From NCBI GenBank assembly GCA_017461945.1, contig JAFTSB010000002.1, forward strand, positions 1 through 44,597: 44,597 nucleotides of DNA. The letters are read 5' to 3'. Within the stretch, counting starts at the first letter, position 1. Each line of letters begins with the position of its first letter. The position numbers and the translations under genes were made by a program. The stretch comes from Clostridia bacterium (GTDB lineage: Bacteria > Bacillota > Clostridia > Oscillospirales > CAG-272). Of the stretch, positions 35,780 to 44,327 are shown piece by piece. The notes beneath the pieces are model-generated. The model did no database searches and was not told the DNA's origin. It saw only the letters and a list, made by a program, of their open reading frames with translations.

Positions 35780-36445
35780 ATGAAATCTCTCATTTCCCCT
35801 TCGTTGATGTGCGCTGATTTTTTAAAGCTTGGTGACGAGCTGAAAAAGCTGGAGGACGCCGGCATTGAATATCTGCACATTGATATTATGGACGGCGAAT
35901 TCGTACCCAATTACACCCTCGGCATTGATTTCATTAAAAAGGTAAAGACCGCCACCAAGATCCCCATGGACGTACATATGATGGTGAAAAACCCCGAAAA
36001 CAAGCTGGATTGGATCCCCTTTGGGGAGGGTGATTACGTTTCGGTGCATTATGAGGCCTGCACCCATTTACAGCGAGCCCTTTCGATGATCCGCGCCCGT
36101 GGCGGCAAGCCGATGCTGGCGCTGAATCCCGGCACGCCCCTCTCGGTGATCGAGGAGGTGCTCCCCGATATCGACGCCATTTTGGTGATGACCGTGAACC
36201 CCGGCTTTGCAGGTCAAAAGCTGATCCCCTCCACCTTAAACAAGATCAAAAGATTGCGCAAGTATCTGGACGATAACGGCTATGGCCATATTGAGATCGA
36301 ATGCGATGGCAACGTCAGCTTTGAAAATGCCAAAAAAATGCGTGAGGCAGGCGCCAATATTTTTGTAGCGGGCACCTCCAGCATTTACGCCAGTACCGGA
36401 AGCTTTGAAGACAACATCAAAAAGCTACGCGAGGCAATTCAATAA
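35780..36445 (+). CDS. rpe: ribulose-phosphate 3-epimerase
   Basis: Interconverts D-ribulose-5-phosphate and D-xylulose-5-phosphate in the pentose phosphate pathway. TIM barrel, 221 residues. Seen: ISPSLMCADF, the metal/catalytic YLHIDIMDGEFVPN, DVHMMV, ALNPGTPL, MTVNPGFAGQ and EIECDGNVS, then VAGTSSIY for phosphate binding. The start at 35780 is preceded by AGGAGGAC; the upstream open frame has no conserved residues. Single-gene unit, with neither rsgA nor the prkC/prpC genes that often accompany it in Firmicutes. Confidence 0.96.
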   Translation: MKSLISPSLMCADFLKLGDELKKLEDAGIEYLHIDIMDGEFVPNYTLGIDFIKKVKTATKIPMDVHMMVKNPENKLDWIPFGEGDYVSVHYEACTHLQRALSMIRARGGKPMLALNPGTPLSVIEEVLPDIDAILVMTVNPGFAGQKLIPSTLNKIKRLRKYLDDNGYGHIEIECDGNVSFENAKKMREAGANIFVAGTSSIYASTGSFEDNIKKLREAIQ

Positions 36446-36487
36446 TACAGCAAGTTCGCATCACCCAGGATGATGCAACGGGCAGAT

Positions 36488-36531
36488 AAAACACAAAAAA
36501 CCGACTCACGTGAGTCGGTTTTTTGTGTTTT
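36488..36531. terminator. loopless palindromic terminator, rpe / ABC-FtsX
   Basis: Arms of 22 bases with no spacer, centred between 36509 and 36510 (core CCGACTCAC-GTGAGTCGG, flanked by A6 and T6). Bidirectional, between convergent genes. Confidence 0.93.
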
Positions 36532-36534
36532 TTA

Positions 36535-39500
36535 TTATCGATCCTTAATGGCATCAACGGGCTTCTTGCGGGCGATCTTCCACACGGGGAGGAAGGAGGC
36601 CAGCGCTGCCACCAGAATACTGATGCCCAGCATCAAAAGCACCTGCACGGGGCCGAATTTCAGCAACGTGATGTTGATGCCCTGATTGCGCATATAGTTG
36701 TTAAGAATCAGCACCGTGGTCAGAGATGCCACCACAGCAAGGACAAAGTTAATGATGGCGATGATGAATGCCTCGCTGAAGAAGATCTTGAACACGTCGG
36801 AGGAACGGGCACCTACGGCACGCAGGATACCGATCTCACGCTTCTTATAGGAGATAGAGGTCGAAATGAAGTTCATCAGCAGGAAGGAGGAGAAGATGGC
36901 CAGGCCAAGGCCCACCCATACGAACACCTGCGAGATCACCTCGATGATATCATCAAACTGACCCAAGGTGGCCATAACGGCGTTGTTCATTTCAAACTTC
37001 AGATCCACCGTGCCCTCCTCGGCATAGTGCATCATAGCCAGCTTTTCTACAACATCCGCATCGTTGGGCATCGGCGCAATGGCAAAGCCCCAGATGCCAT
37101 CCGTATGGTCGGCGCGATCCTCGGTATAACCGTGATCCATATACTGGGCACGCTCTTCCTTTTGCCAATTCTTTGCATAGGTTTCAAAGGCCTCGGAAAC
37201 AACGGCGATGCTTTGATAATCGTATTGCGAAGGCGCTTGGAAAAAGCCTGCAATGGTCAGATTTTTGTCAGATACGGTCGAATCGGTTCCGGTCTCGTGA
37301 TTGGTAATGGACACCTTTACACCAATGGCGGCGAGCAGATTCTCTATGGTCTTGCCGGAAAGCGTTAATACAGCCTTGCTGCCTACCATATAGCTTTGGG
37401 TGTTGGTCATAGAGGGAACGGGGAGACCGTTTTTGCCGTAAAGCTCCTCATATTCGCTACCGCTGCAGTACCAATCCGCATAGAAGCTGCGGATCATCCA
37501 CTCCTGATTTTCCGCCTGATTGTTCCAGGATTCCAGACTATCTACGCCATTGTACTCCTTTTCGATCAGCAATGCGACCAGCTGCTGATTTGCCAAAAGG
37601 TTGTTCTTGCGGGCATCGTAATTGCTGTATGCGCTGCGCAGCTGATAGGCCAGGGAGGAATATTCCACGGTGATCTCGCGATCGTTATCCCAACACTCGT
37701 TCAGCGTTGCGTAAACCATGCTGTTAAGCTCATCGTATGTCATATCAGCAGGCAGCTCCAGACCGTAAAGGCCATTCAAAAACGGGATAACAACGGCGCT
37801 GTATCCCGCAGTTCTGGCATCCGAACGGGTGAAAAGCTCCATGCCGTCCACCGTGGGCGTATACCAGGCCTGTACATTGATAAACCACTTGAAGTGCCAG
37901 TACGCCGCCGGATCATTGACGTCGCCCCCTTGATTGATGTATGCCAAATCGTTTGCAGCGTCGCTCTTGACGGCGTTAGCCACGGCGGTGTTTTGCAACT
38001 GATCGTCGATGTACTTCAAAGCGAGAGACAGCTCCAAGCGCTCTCTGAAGCTGCGAGGTGCCTCGGAGGAGCTATCACCGGGAACGTAATTGGGATTTTC
38101 GGAGGCTGCCCAATTGTCAGCACCAACGCCATTGATCAGCACCTGCAGCTTGTCGTCGGTCAGCTCTACTGTTGTTTCATGGGGTTGGATCCAGTTTTTG
38201 AAATCTGCATTGACCAGGATCTCGTTTTCGCCAAGGGTGCCGTTCTCGCGGCCATCCAGCCATTCAATGGGCCAGGTGGTGGGAACATCGTCCAGCGTGG
38301 CGATCTTATAAAGCTCTCTGGTCTGCTCGTCGCCTTCGCCCTTCTCTCCCTCGGACATTGCCATGGTCAGCACAATGTTCATGCGACTGTTCCAGCCATC
38401 CATATAGGTGCCGATCTCCACGTAATGGCTGGCAGAAGAACTGACGATCTCGTTCACGGTCTCTGCGGTGGCAAAGGCCAAAGCGTGGAAACCAAAGCTG
38501 ATCTCATAGCTCAGCTCCTGGGCCAGAACCATATCGAAAAGGCTATCCTCGTCATCGGTGGGGCGATCGTTTTCGTCCTCGGGCAGGAATTTATCATAGC
38601 GGGTGTAATCAAAGCCGGTATCTACTACACCCACAATGGTCAATTTCTGCGCCTCGGATCCACCGTAGCGGTTGCTAAGTACAAGCTGTTTGCCGATGAT
38701 GCCCGTAGCAGAGGCATCGTCCATGGTCAGGGCTCCGGGCTGGATATTGACTTTTTCGCCCTTGTAGCCGTATTCGTTGAACTGACGGTACATCAGCTCG
38801 GTGATCAGGATTTCTCCCTTTGCATCGGGCCATTCGCCGGTCAGCTGGAAGCCGGTCTTGTTAAACTCCTCACGGGTCATGGTCACAAGACCGCTGAGCG
38901 AGCCGGTATAGACAGTATTGCTCTCATAGGCCTCCATATGGTTAGTCACGGAGAAGCCTCCCTGCTTGGGATAAGGAGAGCCGGTGTACACGGGCACAAA
39001 ATTCAGACCCGTTTGCTGGCTGAGGTAGGCGATGTCCTCCTCATTGATGCCGGAGGGCTCATAGTAATGATACACATCGCCATCGTCATAAGTAGTGGTG
39101 CGGCGAACGCTAACGGTGACCGAAGCATTGCGCACGTTGGAGTCAATTACCGAAGCAGTTGCCGAGGAAATAGAATCATAGGCGGCAACGGTGCTGGCGA
39201 GACCGAACATAGCAAAGGAGACAAAGGAAAGTAAAATCGTCATAAACAGACGGAATTTTTTGTGCTTCAAGCCGCTGGAGCCCATTTTAATAGCGTTCTT
39301 CATGGGCAGTCTGGAACGGATGAACTTTGCCTCGTTCTTCTCGTATTTCTTGGATTTGATATCCTTTTCGGGGTCAGTCCCCTCAAAAACAGTGGTGCCG
39401 CCATCCTTGGAAATACCTGCAGCAGAGCGCAGCTCATCATTGACGCGGCCGTCGCCGGAAAGCAGGACATCACCCTGATTTTTGGCGAGATAGGCATTGA

Positions 39501-40275
39501 TCATCTCCAGATCGGCAGCCGTCAGACGGTAGCCGCTTTCGATGCGCAGGATATTGTCGTTGATGCGATGCACGCCGGCAGAAACGCGCTCGGCCTGATG
39601 CTCGTGCTTGGTAACGTCCTCGATAACGTGACCGTCAGCCATTTCGATGATACGGTCGGCATAACGCTCAGCAAAATCACGGTCGTGCGAAACGATCAGC
39701 ACCAGCTTTTCTTTGGATAATTCCTTTAACGTGTCAAAGATTTGCTTACCGGTGTTGGAGTCCAGGGCACCCGTGGGCTCGTCTGCCATAATGATCTGGG
39801 GGTCCTTGACCAGCGCACGGGCAATGGCCACGCGCTGCTTCTGACCGCCGGAAAGCTCGTTGGGCTTACGCTTGGCATAATTGAGCAGATCCACCTGCGC
39901 CAGAATACTGTTGATGGCCTCATCGGTGGCTTTCTTGCCCTGCAGCTCCAGCGCAAGGCCGATGTTGGCACCCACGGTAAAATCATCCAGCACGTTGTAT
40001 TCCTGGAAGATAAAGCCGATGAAGGTGTTGCGGTAAGCGTCAAAATCAGAGCCCACAAAGTCGTTGGACGATTTGCCCTTGATGACAAATTCACCGCTGT
40101 CGTAGCTATCCAGACCGCCCATCACGTTGAGCAGGGTGGACTTACCGCTACCGGATTTACCCAAGATAAAGACCATGCCCGATTCGGGGAAGGAAATGCT
40201 GACGTTATCCAACGCGCGCACCTCTTCGCCGGTCTTGGACCGATACACCTTGGATACGTTGCGTATTTCAAGCAT
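36535..40275 (-). CDS. fused ABC transporter: ATPase plus FtsX/MacB-type permease with giant ectodomain
   Basis: 1246 residues. N-terminal MacB/LolD-type ATPase (1-220): Walker A GKSGSGKST (39-47), LSGGQKQRVAIARAL, Walker B IIMADEPTGALD. Then a linker to about 335, the first membrane helix near 345 (LFMTILLSFVSFAMFGLAST), an extracellular region of about 750 residues, and three C-terminal helices from about 1115 with the FtsX core KKREIGILRAVGARSSDVFK. Both halves in one chain and four membrane helices match MacB-like mechanotransmission transporters; the very large ectodomain suggests surface or cell-wall work, or lipoprotein/peptide handling. No partner sensor kinase is adjacent. Ribosome binding site AAGGAGG. 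Confidence 0.9.
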   Translation of the reverse strand: MLEIRNVSKVYRSKTGEEVRALDNVSISFPESGMVFILGKSGSGKSTLLNVMGGLDSYDSGEFVIKGKSSNDFVGSDFDAYRNTFIGFIFQEYNVLDDFTVGANIGLALELQGKKATDEAINSILAQVDLLNYAKRKPNELSGGQKQRVAIARALVKDPQIIMADEPTGALDSNTGKQIFDTLKELSKEKLVLIVSHDRDFAERYADRIIEMADGHVIEDVTKHEHQAERVSAGVHRINDNILRIESGYRLTAADLEMINAYLAKNQGDVLLSGDGRVNDELRSAAGISKDGGTTVFEGTDPEKDIKSKKYEKNEAKFIRSRLPMKNAIKMGSSGLKHKKFRLFMTILLSFVSFAMFGLASTVAAYDSISSATASVIDSNVRNASVTVSVRRTTTYDDGDVYHYYEPSGINEEDIAYLSQQTGLNFVPVYTGSPYPKQGGFSVTNHMEAYESNTVYTGSLSGLVTMTREEFNKTGFQLTGEWPDAKGEILITELMYRQFNEYGYKGEKVNIQPGALTMDDASATGIIGKQLVLSNRYGGSEAQKLTIVGVVDTGFDYTRYDKFLPEDENDRPTDDEDSLFDMVLAQELSYEISFGFHALAFATAETVNEIVSSSASHYVEIGTYMDGWNSRMNIVLTMAMSEGEKGEGDEQTRELYKIATLDDVPTTWPIEWLDGRENGTLGENEILVNADFKNWIQPHETTVELTDDKLQVLINGVGADNWAASENPNYVPGDSSSEAPRSFRERLELSLALKYIDDQLQNTAVANAVKSDAANDLAYINQGGDVNDPAAYWHFKWFINVQAWYTPTVDGMELFTRSDARTAGYSAVVIPFLNGLYGLELPADMTYDELNSMVYATLNECWDNDREITVEYSSLAYQLRSAYSNYDARKNNLLANQQLVALLIEKEYNGVDSLESWNNQAENQEWMIRSFYADWYCSGSEYEELYGKNGLPVPSMTNTQSYMVGSKAVLTLSGKTIENLLAAIGVKVSITNHETGTDSTVSDKNLTIAGFFQAPSQYDYQSIAVVSEAFETYAKNWQKEERAQYMDHGYTEDRADHTDGIWGFAIAPMPNDADVVEKLAMMHYAEEGTVDLKFEMNNAVMATLGQFDDIIEVISQVFVWVGLGLAIFSSFLLMNFISTSISYKKREIGILRAVGARSSDVFKIFFSEAFIIAIINFVLAVVASLTTVLILNNYMRNQGINITLLKFGPVQVLLMLGISILVAALASFLPVWKIARKKPVDAIKDR

Positions 40276-40325
40276 ATGAGGATTCCTCCTTGTATAATGA
40301 AGACCATAGAAATCTTCTTGAAATT

Positions 40326-40354
40326 ATTATACATAAAACCATTCTAAATTGCAA
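40326..40354 (-). promoter_or_regulatory. promoter for the ABC-FtsX gene
   Basis: Minus strand TTGCAA (40354-40349), 17-base spacer, TATAAT (40331-40326), with TATG before the -10. Confidence 0.72.
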
Positions 40355-40448
40355 TGGGGTGCATCAATTTTTCAAAAATTTCTTTGAAAAAGGACCCACC
40401 CACAGCGATTGGACATAACCTATAAAAAGAACGGAAAAGGAGGCGGCT

Positions 40449-40937
40449 ATGAGACGGAACAACAAAGGAGTGCGTGGAACAGAGACGATTCAGGAATCCC
40501 CTGCCCTGCTGCGAGAGCTGATGCGTTCCATGTACGATGAGTTAACGGCGATTGTTGATTATACCTATGGACAAATTCTATGGGATTCTACACTGAAAAT
40601 GGTGGCCGAGCTATTTGCCGCCACCGCGCTGACCGAAATGCGACACTATCTCACGCTGGGGCGTTTGCTGCGCGATCTGGGGGCACCCTTTGGGTTACGT
40701 CCTACACCCCAAGGCTATCCCACCACATCGCTGCAGGGCGAGTGCAATCCGGCGGTTGCAATACAGATGCTGCAGGAGCGGCGACGGGATGAGGAAGCAG
40801 CCGCGCGAAACTATCAGCGGCTGTCAGCCATGGCGACAGACAGCACGGCCAAGGCGGTGCTGTCGACTTTGGCACGGGATGAGGAGGAGCATGCAGCGGC
40901 TCTTGCCGCTATGGCCAAGCGATTGGCAGGATCGTAA
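40449..40937 (+). CDS. ferritin-like diiron-domain protein
   Basis: 162 residues, predicted four-helix bundle. Ligand-type residues fall at the expected spots: Glu in DELTAIVDYTYG (helix 1), ALTEMRHYLTLG with E-x-x-H (helix 2), RRRDEEAAARNY with Glu (helix 3), and ARDEEEHAAAL with E-x-x-H (helix 4). This matches ferritin-like/rubrerythrin-type proteins, which bind iron or manganese in peroxide defence or storage, though no rubredoxin domain is present. Related proteins occur as spore-coat (CotJC-like) or catalase-type proteins. Ribosome binding site AAAAGGAGG. No clear promoter found. Confidence 0.8.
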   Translation: MRRNNKGVRGTETIQESPALLRELMRSMYDELTAIVDYTYGQILWDSTLKMVAELFAATALTEMRHYLTLGRLLRDLGAPFGLRPTPQGYPTTSLQGECNPAVAIQMLQERRRDEEAAARNYQRLSAMATDSTAKAVLSTLARDEEEHAAALAAMAKRLAGS

Positions 40938-40952
40938 ATCGCTCGGTGAACT

Positions 40953-40990
40953 AAAAAAGGCCGAGAATTTTAAAATTCTCGGCCTTTTTT
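40953..40990. terminator. loopless palindromic terminator
   Basis: AAAAAAGGCCGAGAATTTT joined directly to AAAATTCTCGGCCTTTTTT (19-base arms). Between the ferritin-like gene and the convergent nucleoside hydrolase. Confidence 0.92.
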
Positions 40991-41026
40991 TAAAATGTAT
41001 CAAAAACAACGCAACGGTGCGGCGTT

Positions 41027-41923
41027 TTATTTCCCGGCACCAGCCAGCTTTTCAAACAAATCAGCAAACAGCTTGTCGCGTGTGATGTAACGCACATAGA
41101 GATAGTGAGGACGCGCCCAGTCGGTGGCATAGTTGGCATTGTCGGTGATAATGGGGCGCGGGATCTCCACCATATCCAATGTATCGGGGCGCACAAGGGC
41201 GGCCACGGCGGTCACATCCCAAATCACCTTGGACCAGCATTTAGCGCCGGGCTTCATATAATCCTTGCTGAATTGCAGCAAGTAATCGCAGAGCTCGTTT
41301 TTGCCCTCCATATAATAGGAAAGCTCGGGAATGGTGGTGCGGAACTCGGAGCAAACCCCGGCACAGGGGATCTGAATCAGGGGGATCTTGGAGTCAAACA
41401 GCACCTGTGCACCGGGGATATCCTGATACAGGTTGAACTCCTTATTATCCTTCCAATGCAGGGCTTGACCGCCCAGCCAGACGACCACGGCTTTATCGGC
41501 AATATCGGGGGCCTTGAGCAGCGCAGAGGCCACGTTGGTGATGGCACCGATGGCCACGATGTAAATCGTTTCCTCACTCTCGCGCACCAAGCGGATGATC
41601 GCATCTGCCGCCTCAGATTCTACAGGCTCGGTTTTAGAGGGCAGATATGTTGTGGAGCCGCGATAAACGGGAATGTTGGAATTTTTATCAACCAAGCCGC
41701 GCACGCGCAATGCCTCCTGATAGCTTTTTTCCATACCGTCTGCCGGCGAAGTGGATCTACTATTAAAATAAGGAGCCGCGGTAATAGCCAGCAGCTCTAC
41801 CTTATCGGGAGAGAGCATTGCATATGCCAGCGCATACAGATCGTCGATCTCGTTATACACGTCGGTATCGAGAATCATTTTTTTGACCTTGCCGTCCTTT
41901 AAAATCTGCTTTAAATTTTGCAT
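41027..41923 (-). CDS. nucleoside hydrolase
   Basis: Splits ribonucleosides into base and ribose. 298 residues, IUNH family. The calcium-site motif near the N-terminus reads LDTDVYNEIDDLYAL (18-32), a variant of the usual DxDPGxDD in which two residues are inserted before the DD pair. Later blocks: VAIGAITNVASAL, VWLGGQALHW, PLIQIPCAGVC, and WDVTAVAALVRPD with the C-terminal aspartate. Whether it prefers purine or pyrimidine nucleosides is not clear. Ribosome binding site AAAGGAG; cytosolic. Confidence 0.9.
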   Translation of the reverse strand: MQNLKQILKDGKVKKMILDTDVYNEIDDLYALAYAMLSPDKVELLAITAAPYFNSRSTSPADGMEKSYQEALRVRGLVDKNSNIPVYRGSTTYLPSKTEPVESEAADAIIRLVRESEETIYIVAIGAITNVASALLKAPDIADKAVVVWLGGQALHWKDNKEFNLYQDIPGAQVLFDSKIPLIQIPCAGVCSEFRTTIPELSYYMEGKNELCDYLLQFSKDYMKPGAKCWSKVIWDVTAVAALVRPDTLDMVEIPRPIITDNANYATDWARPHYLYVRYITRDKLFADLFEKLAGAGK

Positions 41924-41961
41924 TACATTGACTCCTTTCGGTGTACAAGCTTGTTGACATC

Positions 41962-41990
41962 ATTCTATCATACCCAGGGGTGAATTGCAA
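41962..41990 (-). promoter_or_regulatory. promoter for the nucleoside hydrolase
   Basis: Minus strand TTGCAA (41990-41985), 17-base spacer, TAGAAT (41967-41962). Confidence 0.65.
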
Positions 41991-42088
41991 CCCCCTTTCA
42001 CAAATTCATTATTTTTTAAAATCGCCGTGGAATAGTCGTTCCTTTTGGAGATATACTAACAGAAAATCCTCAAAAAAGGAGTTACGTT

Positions 42089-43045
42089 ATGCTGAATTTA
42101 CGAAAATGTGCGGTAATCGGCGCCGGGAACGTGGGGGCCACCACCGCCTTTTCCTTGATGCAAAGCGCCTTGTTTACAGAGCTGGTACTGATCGATGTCA
42201 ATCGCAAACGCGCCGAAGGAGAGGCCGCGGATCTGGGTCACGCTCTCCCCTTTCTTTCCCCCATGGAAGTATGGGCCGGAGACTATGCCGATCTGGCCGA
42301 TGCCAATCTGATCGTCATCACTGCCGGCGCGGCGCAAAATCCCGGCGAGACCAGGTTGGATCTGGTACGCAAAAATGCAGAAATTCTGCACACCGTTATT
42401 CAAAATATCTGTAAATTCAACACCCAAGGCATTTTGTTGATCGTGACCAACCCCGTGGATATTCTCACCGAAATCGCACGACGCCTTTCGGGTTTTCCTG
42501 CCCACCGTGTGATTGGCTCGGGCACGGTGCTGGACACAGCACGCTTGAAATATTTGCTTGGCAGGCACCTGGGCGTGGATGCCCGTCATGTACACGCTTT
42601 TATCATCGGCGAGCATGGCGACACCGAGCTGCCGGTTTACAGCAGTGCCAACATTTCCGGCATTGATTTGGATCATTTTTGCGGAAACGGTTGTAAAAAT
42701 TGCAGTCAAAACGACCTCTGGCAGCTGTTTACCCAAACCCGGGATGCCGCTTATCATATTATCGAAGCAAAGGGCTCGACTTACTATGCCATCGCTGAAG
42801 CGGTACGGCGCATTGCCACCGCCATTTTGCGAGACGAGTCTGCCATTCTGCCCGTTTCGGTTTCGGCAGACGGCGCTTATGGTGTCAAGGATGTTTCGAT
42901 CAGTCTCCCCTGCGTGGTAGGACGTTGCGGTGTGGAGCGAATTTTGGAAATCCCACTTTCTGCCAAGGAGCACGCCCGCCTTGACGATTCGGTGAAGCGG
43001 ATGCACGAGGTTTTGCAATCACTGGCACCCATTCGGTCTATATAA
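42089..43045 (+). CDS. ldh: L-lactate dehydrogenase
   Basis: Reduces pyruvate to L-lactate with NADH in fermentation. 318 residues. Seen: NAD-binding VIGAGNVGATTAFSL (9-23), AGAAQNPGETRLDL where Gln in the specificity loop marks LDH rather than malate dehydrogenase (which has Arg), the following Arg, GSGTVLDTARLKYLLG with substrate-binding Arg, and GEHGDTE with catalytic His. Ribosome binding site AAAGGAG. The promoter is weak: TATACT near 42053 has no good -35. Single gene with its own terminator. Confidence 0.95.
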   Translation: MLNLRKCAVIGAGNVGATTAFSLMQSALFTELVLIDVNRKRAEGEAADLGHALPFLSPMEVWAGDYADLADANLIVITAGAAQNPGETRLDLVRKNAEILHTVIQNICKFNTQGILLIVTNPVDILTEIARRLSGFPAHRVIGSGTVLDTARLKYLLGRHLGVDARHVHAFIIGEHGDTELPVYSSANISGIDLDHFCGNGCKNCSQNDLWQLFTQTRDAAYHIIEAKGSTYYAIAEAVRRIATAILRDESAILPVSVSADGAYGVKDVSISLPCVVGRCGVERILEIPLSAKEHARLDDSVKRMHEVLQSLAPIRSI

Positions 43046-43080
43046 AAATCGGAGAGGCGTTTGCCTCTCCGATTTTTATA
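43042..43080. terminator. bidirectional terminator, ldh / regulator
   Basis: ATAAAAATCGGAGAGGC, loop, GCCTCTCCGATTTTTAT. The ldh stop codon lies in the left arm and the neighbouring minus-strand gene ends right after it. Confidence 0.92.
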
Positions 43081-43081
43081 T

Positions 43082-44113
43082 TTATACTTCGGTCAAAAAG
43101 CCACCCTCATGCAATCCGGCGCGGCGCAATGCAGCAACCACGGCAGCAGGTGCATTTTTCACCATCGGGTGTAAGGTGGGGTTCTGCTCCAGAATAGCAC
43201 AGAACTCATGGGCAAAGTCTCTGCCCACCTCCTCGATGCCAGAGAAATCGAGCTCCGCAGAACGGAAATCCTCAATGGCGGCCAGCAGGCGACGTGCCTC
43301 AGAACGAGACACGGGGAAATCGCCATCAAAGAATCTTGCCACGGGGATCTCGGTATGTACAAAACCATCTTCGGGGTCAATGTAGCGGTTCATTACGGTG
43401 CTAAGCTCGCGCAGGGTGTCGTTATTCAGCGCCATCTGCACCGCCGTGCCGCGGAAGCGCTCGCCGCCCTCCTCGTCCTCGTCATCGCTCAGGGTAAAGA
43501 ACTGATAGTCAGAGCGGATCACAAAATGGTCCATCAAGCGCGAGGTGAAGAAGATGCCCTCGCCGGCATGATTTTCAGGGTCGGAGGTGTATCCGCCTGC
43601 ATACAGCATCGAGGCGGCCTCGGCTGCGGTGGGAATCTCCCCCCCCTTATCCTTCTGATCCTGCTGAATACGGCGGAAAATGCCCACGCCATTATCCAGA
43701 ATACCGATGATGGTGCAAAGGCGGCTGCGGCTGACCACGCACACAATGGCAGTCGCGCGGGAATGCTCCAACGCGTTGTTCATCATTGCCGTAAAGGCGT
43801 AACGCCAGATCTTTTGCACGTTGGCAGGCAGATCGGCAATGAGAGGCGCTACATCACGGTTGAACATACGATCCTCGGAATGCTCACGAGAGGTATCCAC
43901 CGTAAAGCGCGCTGTCTTATACAAAATACGATAAGGCATAGAGCCGCCAACGCGCTCCAGCTCTCCGTTGTTTTGCAGAGTGTTAATATAATTGTATACG
44001 GTAGAGCGAGAAACCGAAAATTTCTGCATGGTGTCATCCACAAAGTTCGGATTCTCGTCAGAGATCTGCTGCAGCAAAAACTTTTCCGCCTCAAGGCGTT
44101 GTTCCTTTTTCAT
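43082..44113 (-). CDS. single-chain regulator: HTH + GHKL ATPase + DUF4325 (STAS-like)
   Basis: 343 residues in three parts. 1-60: winged-helix/HTH, VDDTMQKFSVSRSTVYNYIN. About 85-230: Bergerat/GHKL ATPase with N box AFTAMMNNALEHSRA, G1 ILDNGVGIF and G2 GEGIFFTSRL. About 255-315: DUF4325 STAS-like domain (FPVSRSEARRLLAAIEDF ... LDFSGIEEVGRDFAHEFC). No histidine-kinase H box, no membrane segment. The layout recalls anti-sigma (SpoIIAB-like) plus anti-anti-sigma (STAS) modules fused to a DNA-binding domain. The target is unknown. The ATG at 44113 follows AAGGGGG. Confidence 0.85.
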   Translation of the reverse strand: MKKEQRLEAEKFLLQQISDENPNFVDDTMQKFSVSRSTVYNYINTLQNNGELERVGGSMPYRILYKTARFTVDTSREHSEDRMFNRDVAPLIADLPANVQKIWRYAFTAMMNNALEHSRATAIVCVVSRSRLCTIIGILDNGVGIFRRIQQDQKDKGGEIPTAAEAASMLYAGGYTSDPENHAGEGIFFTSRLMDHFVIRSDYQFFTLSDDEDEEGGERFRGTAVQMALNNDTLRELSTVMNRYIDPEDGFVHTEIPVARFFDGDFPVSRSEARRLLAAIEDFRSAELDFSGIEEVGRDFAHEFCAILEQNPTLHPMVKNAPAAVVAALRRAGLHEGGFLTEV

Positions 44114-44169
44114 AGTAGCCCCCTTTAAACACATGGTCGACGAAATGCGACGATTTTCTTTCTATCTGT

Positions 44170-44198
44170 ATTATAGCACATGTTTTCCAGAGAGTCAA
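44170..44198 (-). promoter_or_regulatory. promoter for the HTH-ATPase-STAS regulator
   Basis: Minus strand TTGACT (44198-44193), 17-base spacer, TATAAT (44175-44170), extended -10 TGC. Confidence 0.82.
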
Positions 44199-44274
44199 CA
44201 GGATTTTCCAATTTTTAAATCGTTTTTTCCATGTTTATTGAAATTTATTTCTTGATTTTACCGTTGCTATTCCT

Positions 44275-44307
44275 AAAAACGGGGTCGCGCCACCAAAGCG
44301 CGACCCC
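44275..44307 (-). terminator. terminator of the right-edge recombinase gene
   Basis: GGGGTCGCGC (44281-44290) with GCGCGACCCC (44298-44307); on the minus strand it is followed by GTTTTT. No T run on the plus strand. Confidence 0.85.
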
Positions 44308-44327
44308 TTGGGTCAAATCTGCACTGA

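Noticed and set aside
37396-39234. 612-residue plus-strand open frame opposite the ABC-FtsX gene
   Set aside because: Antisense shadow; the minus-strand frame has clear ABC and FtsX motifs.
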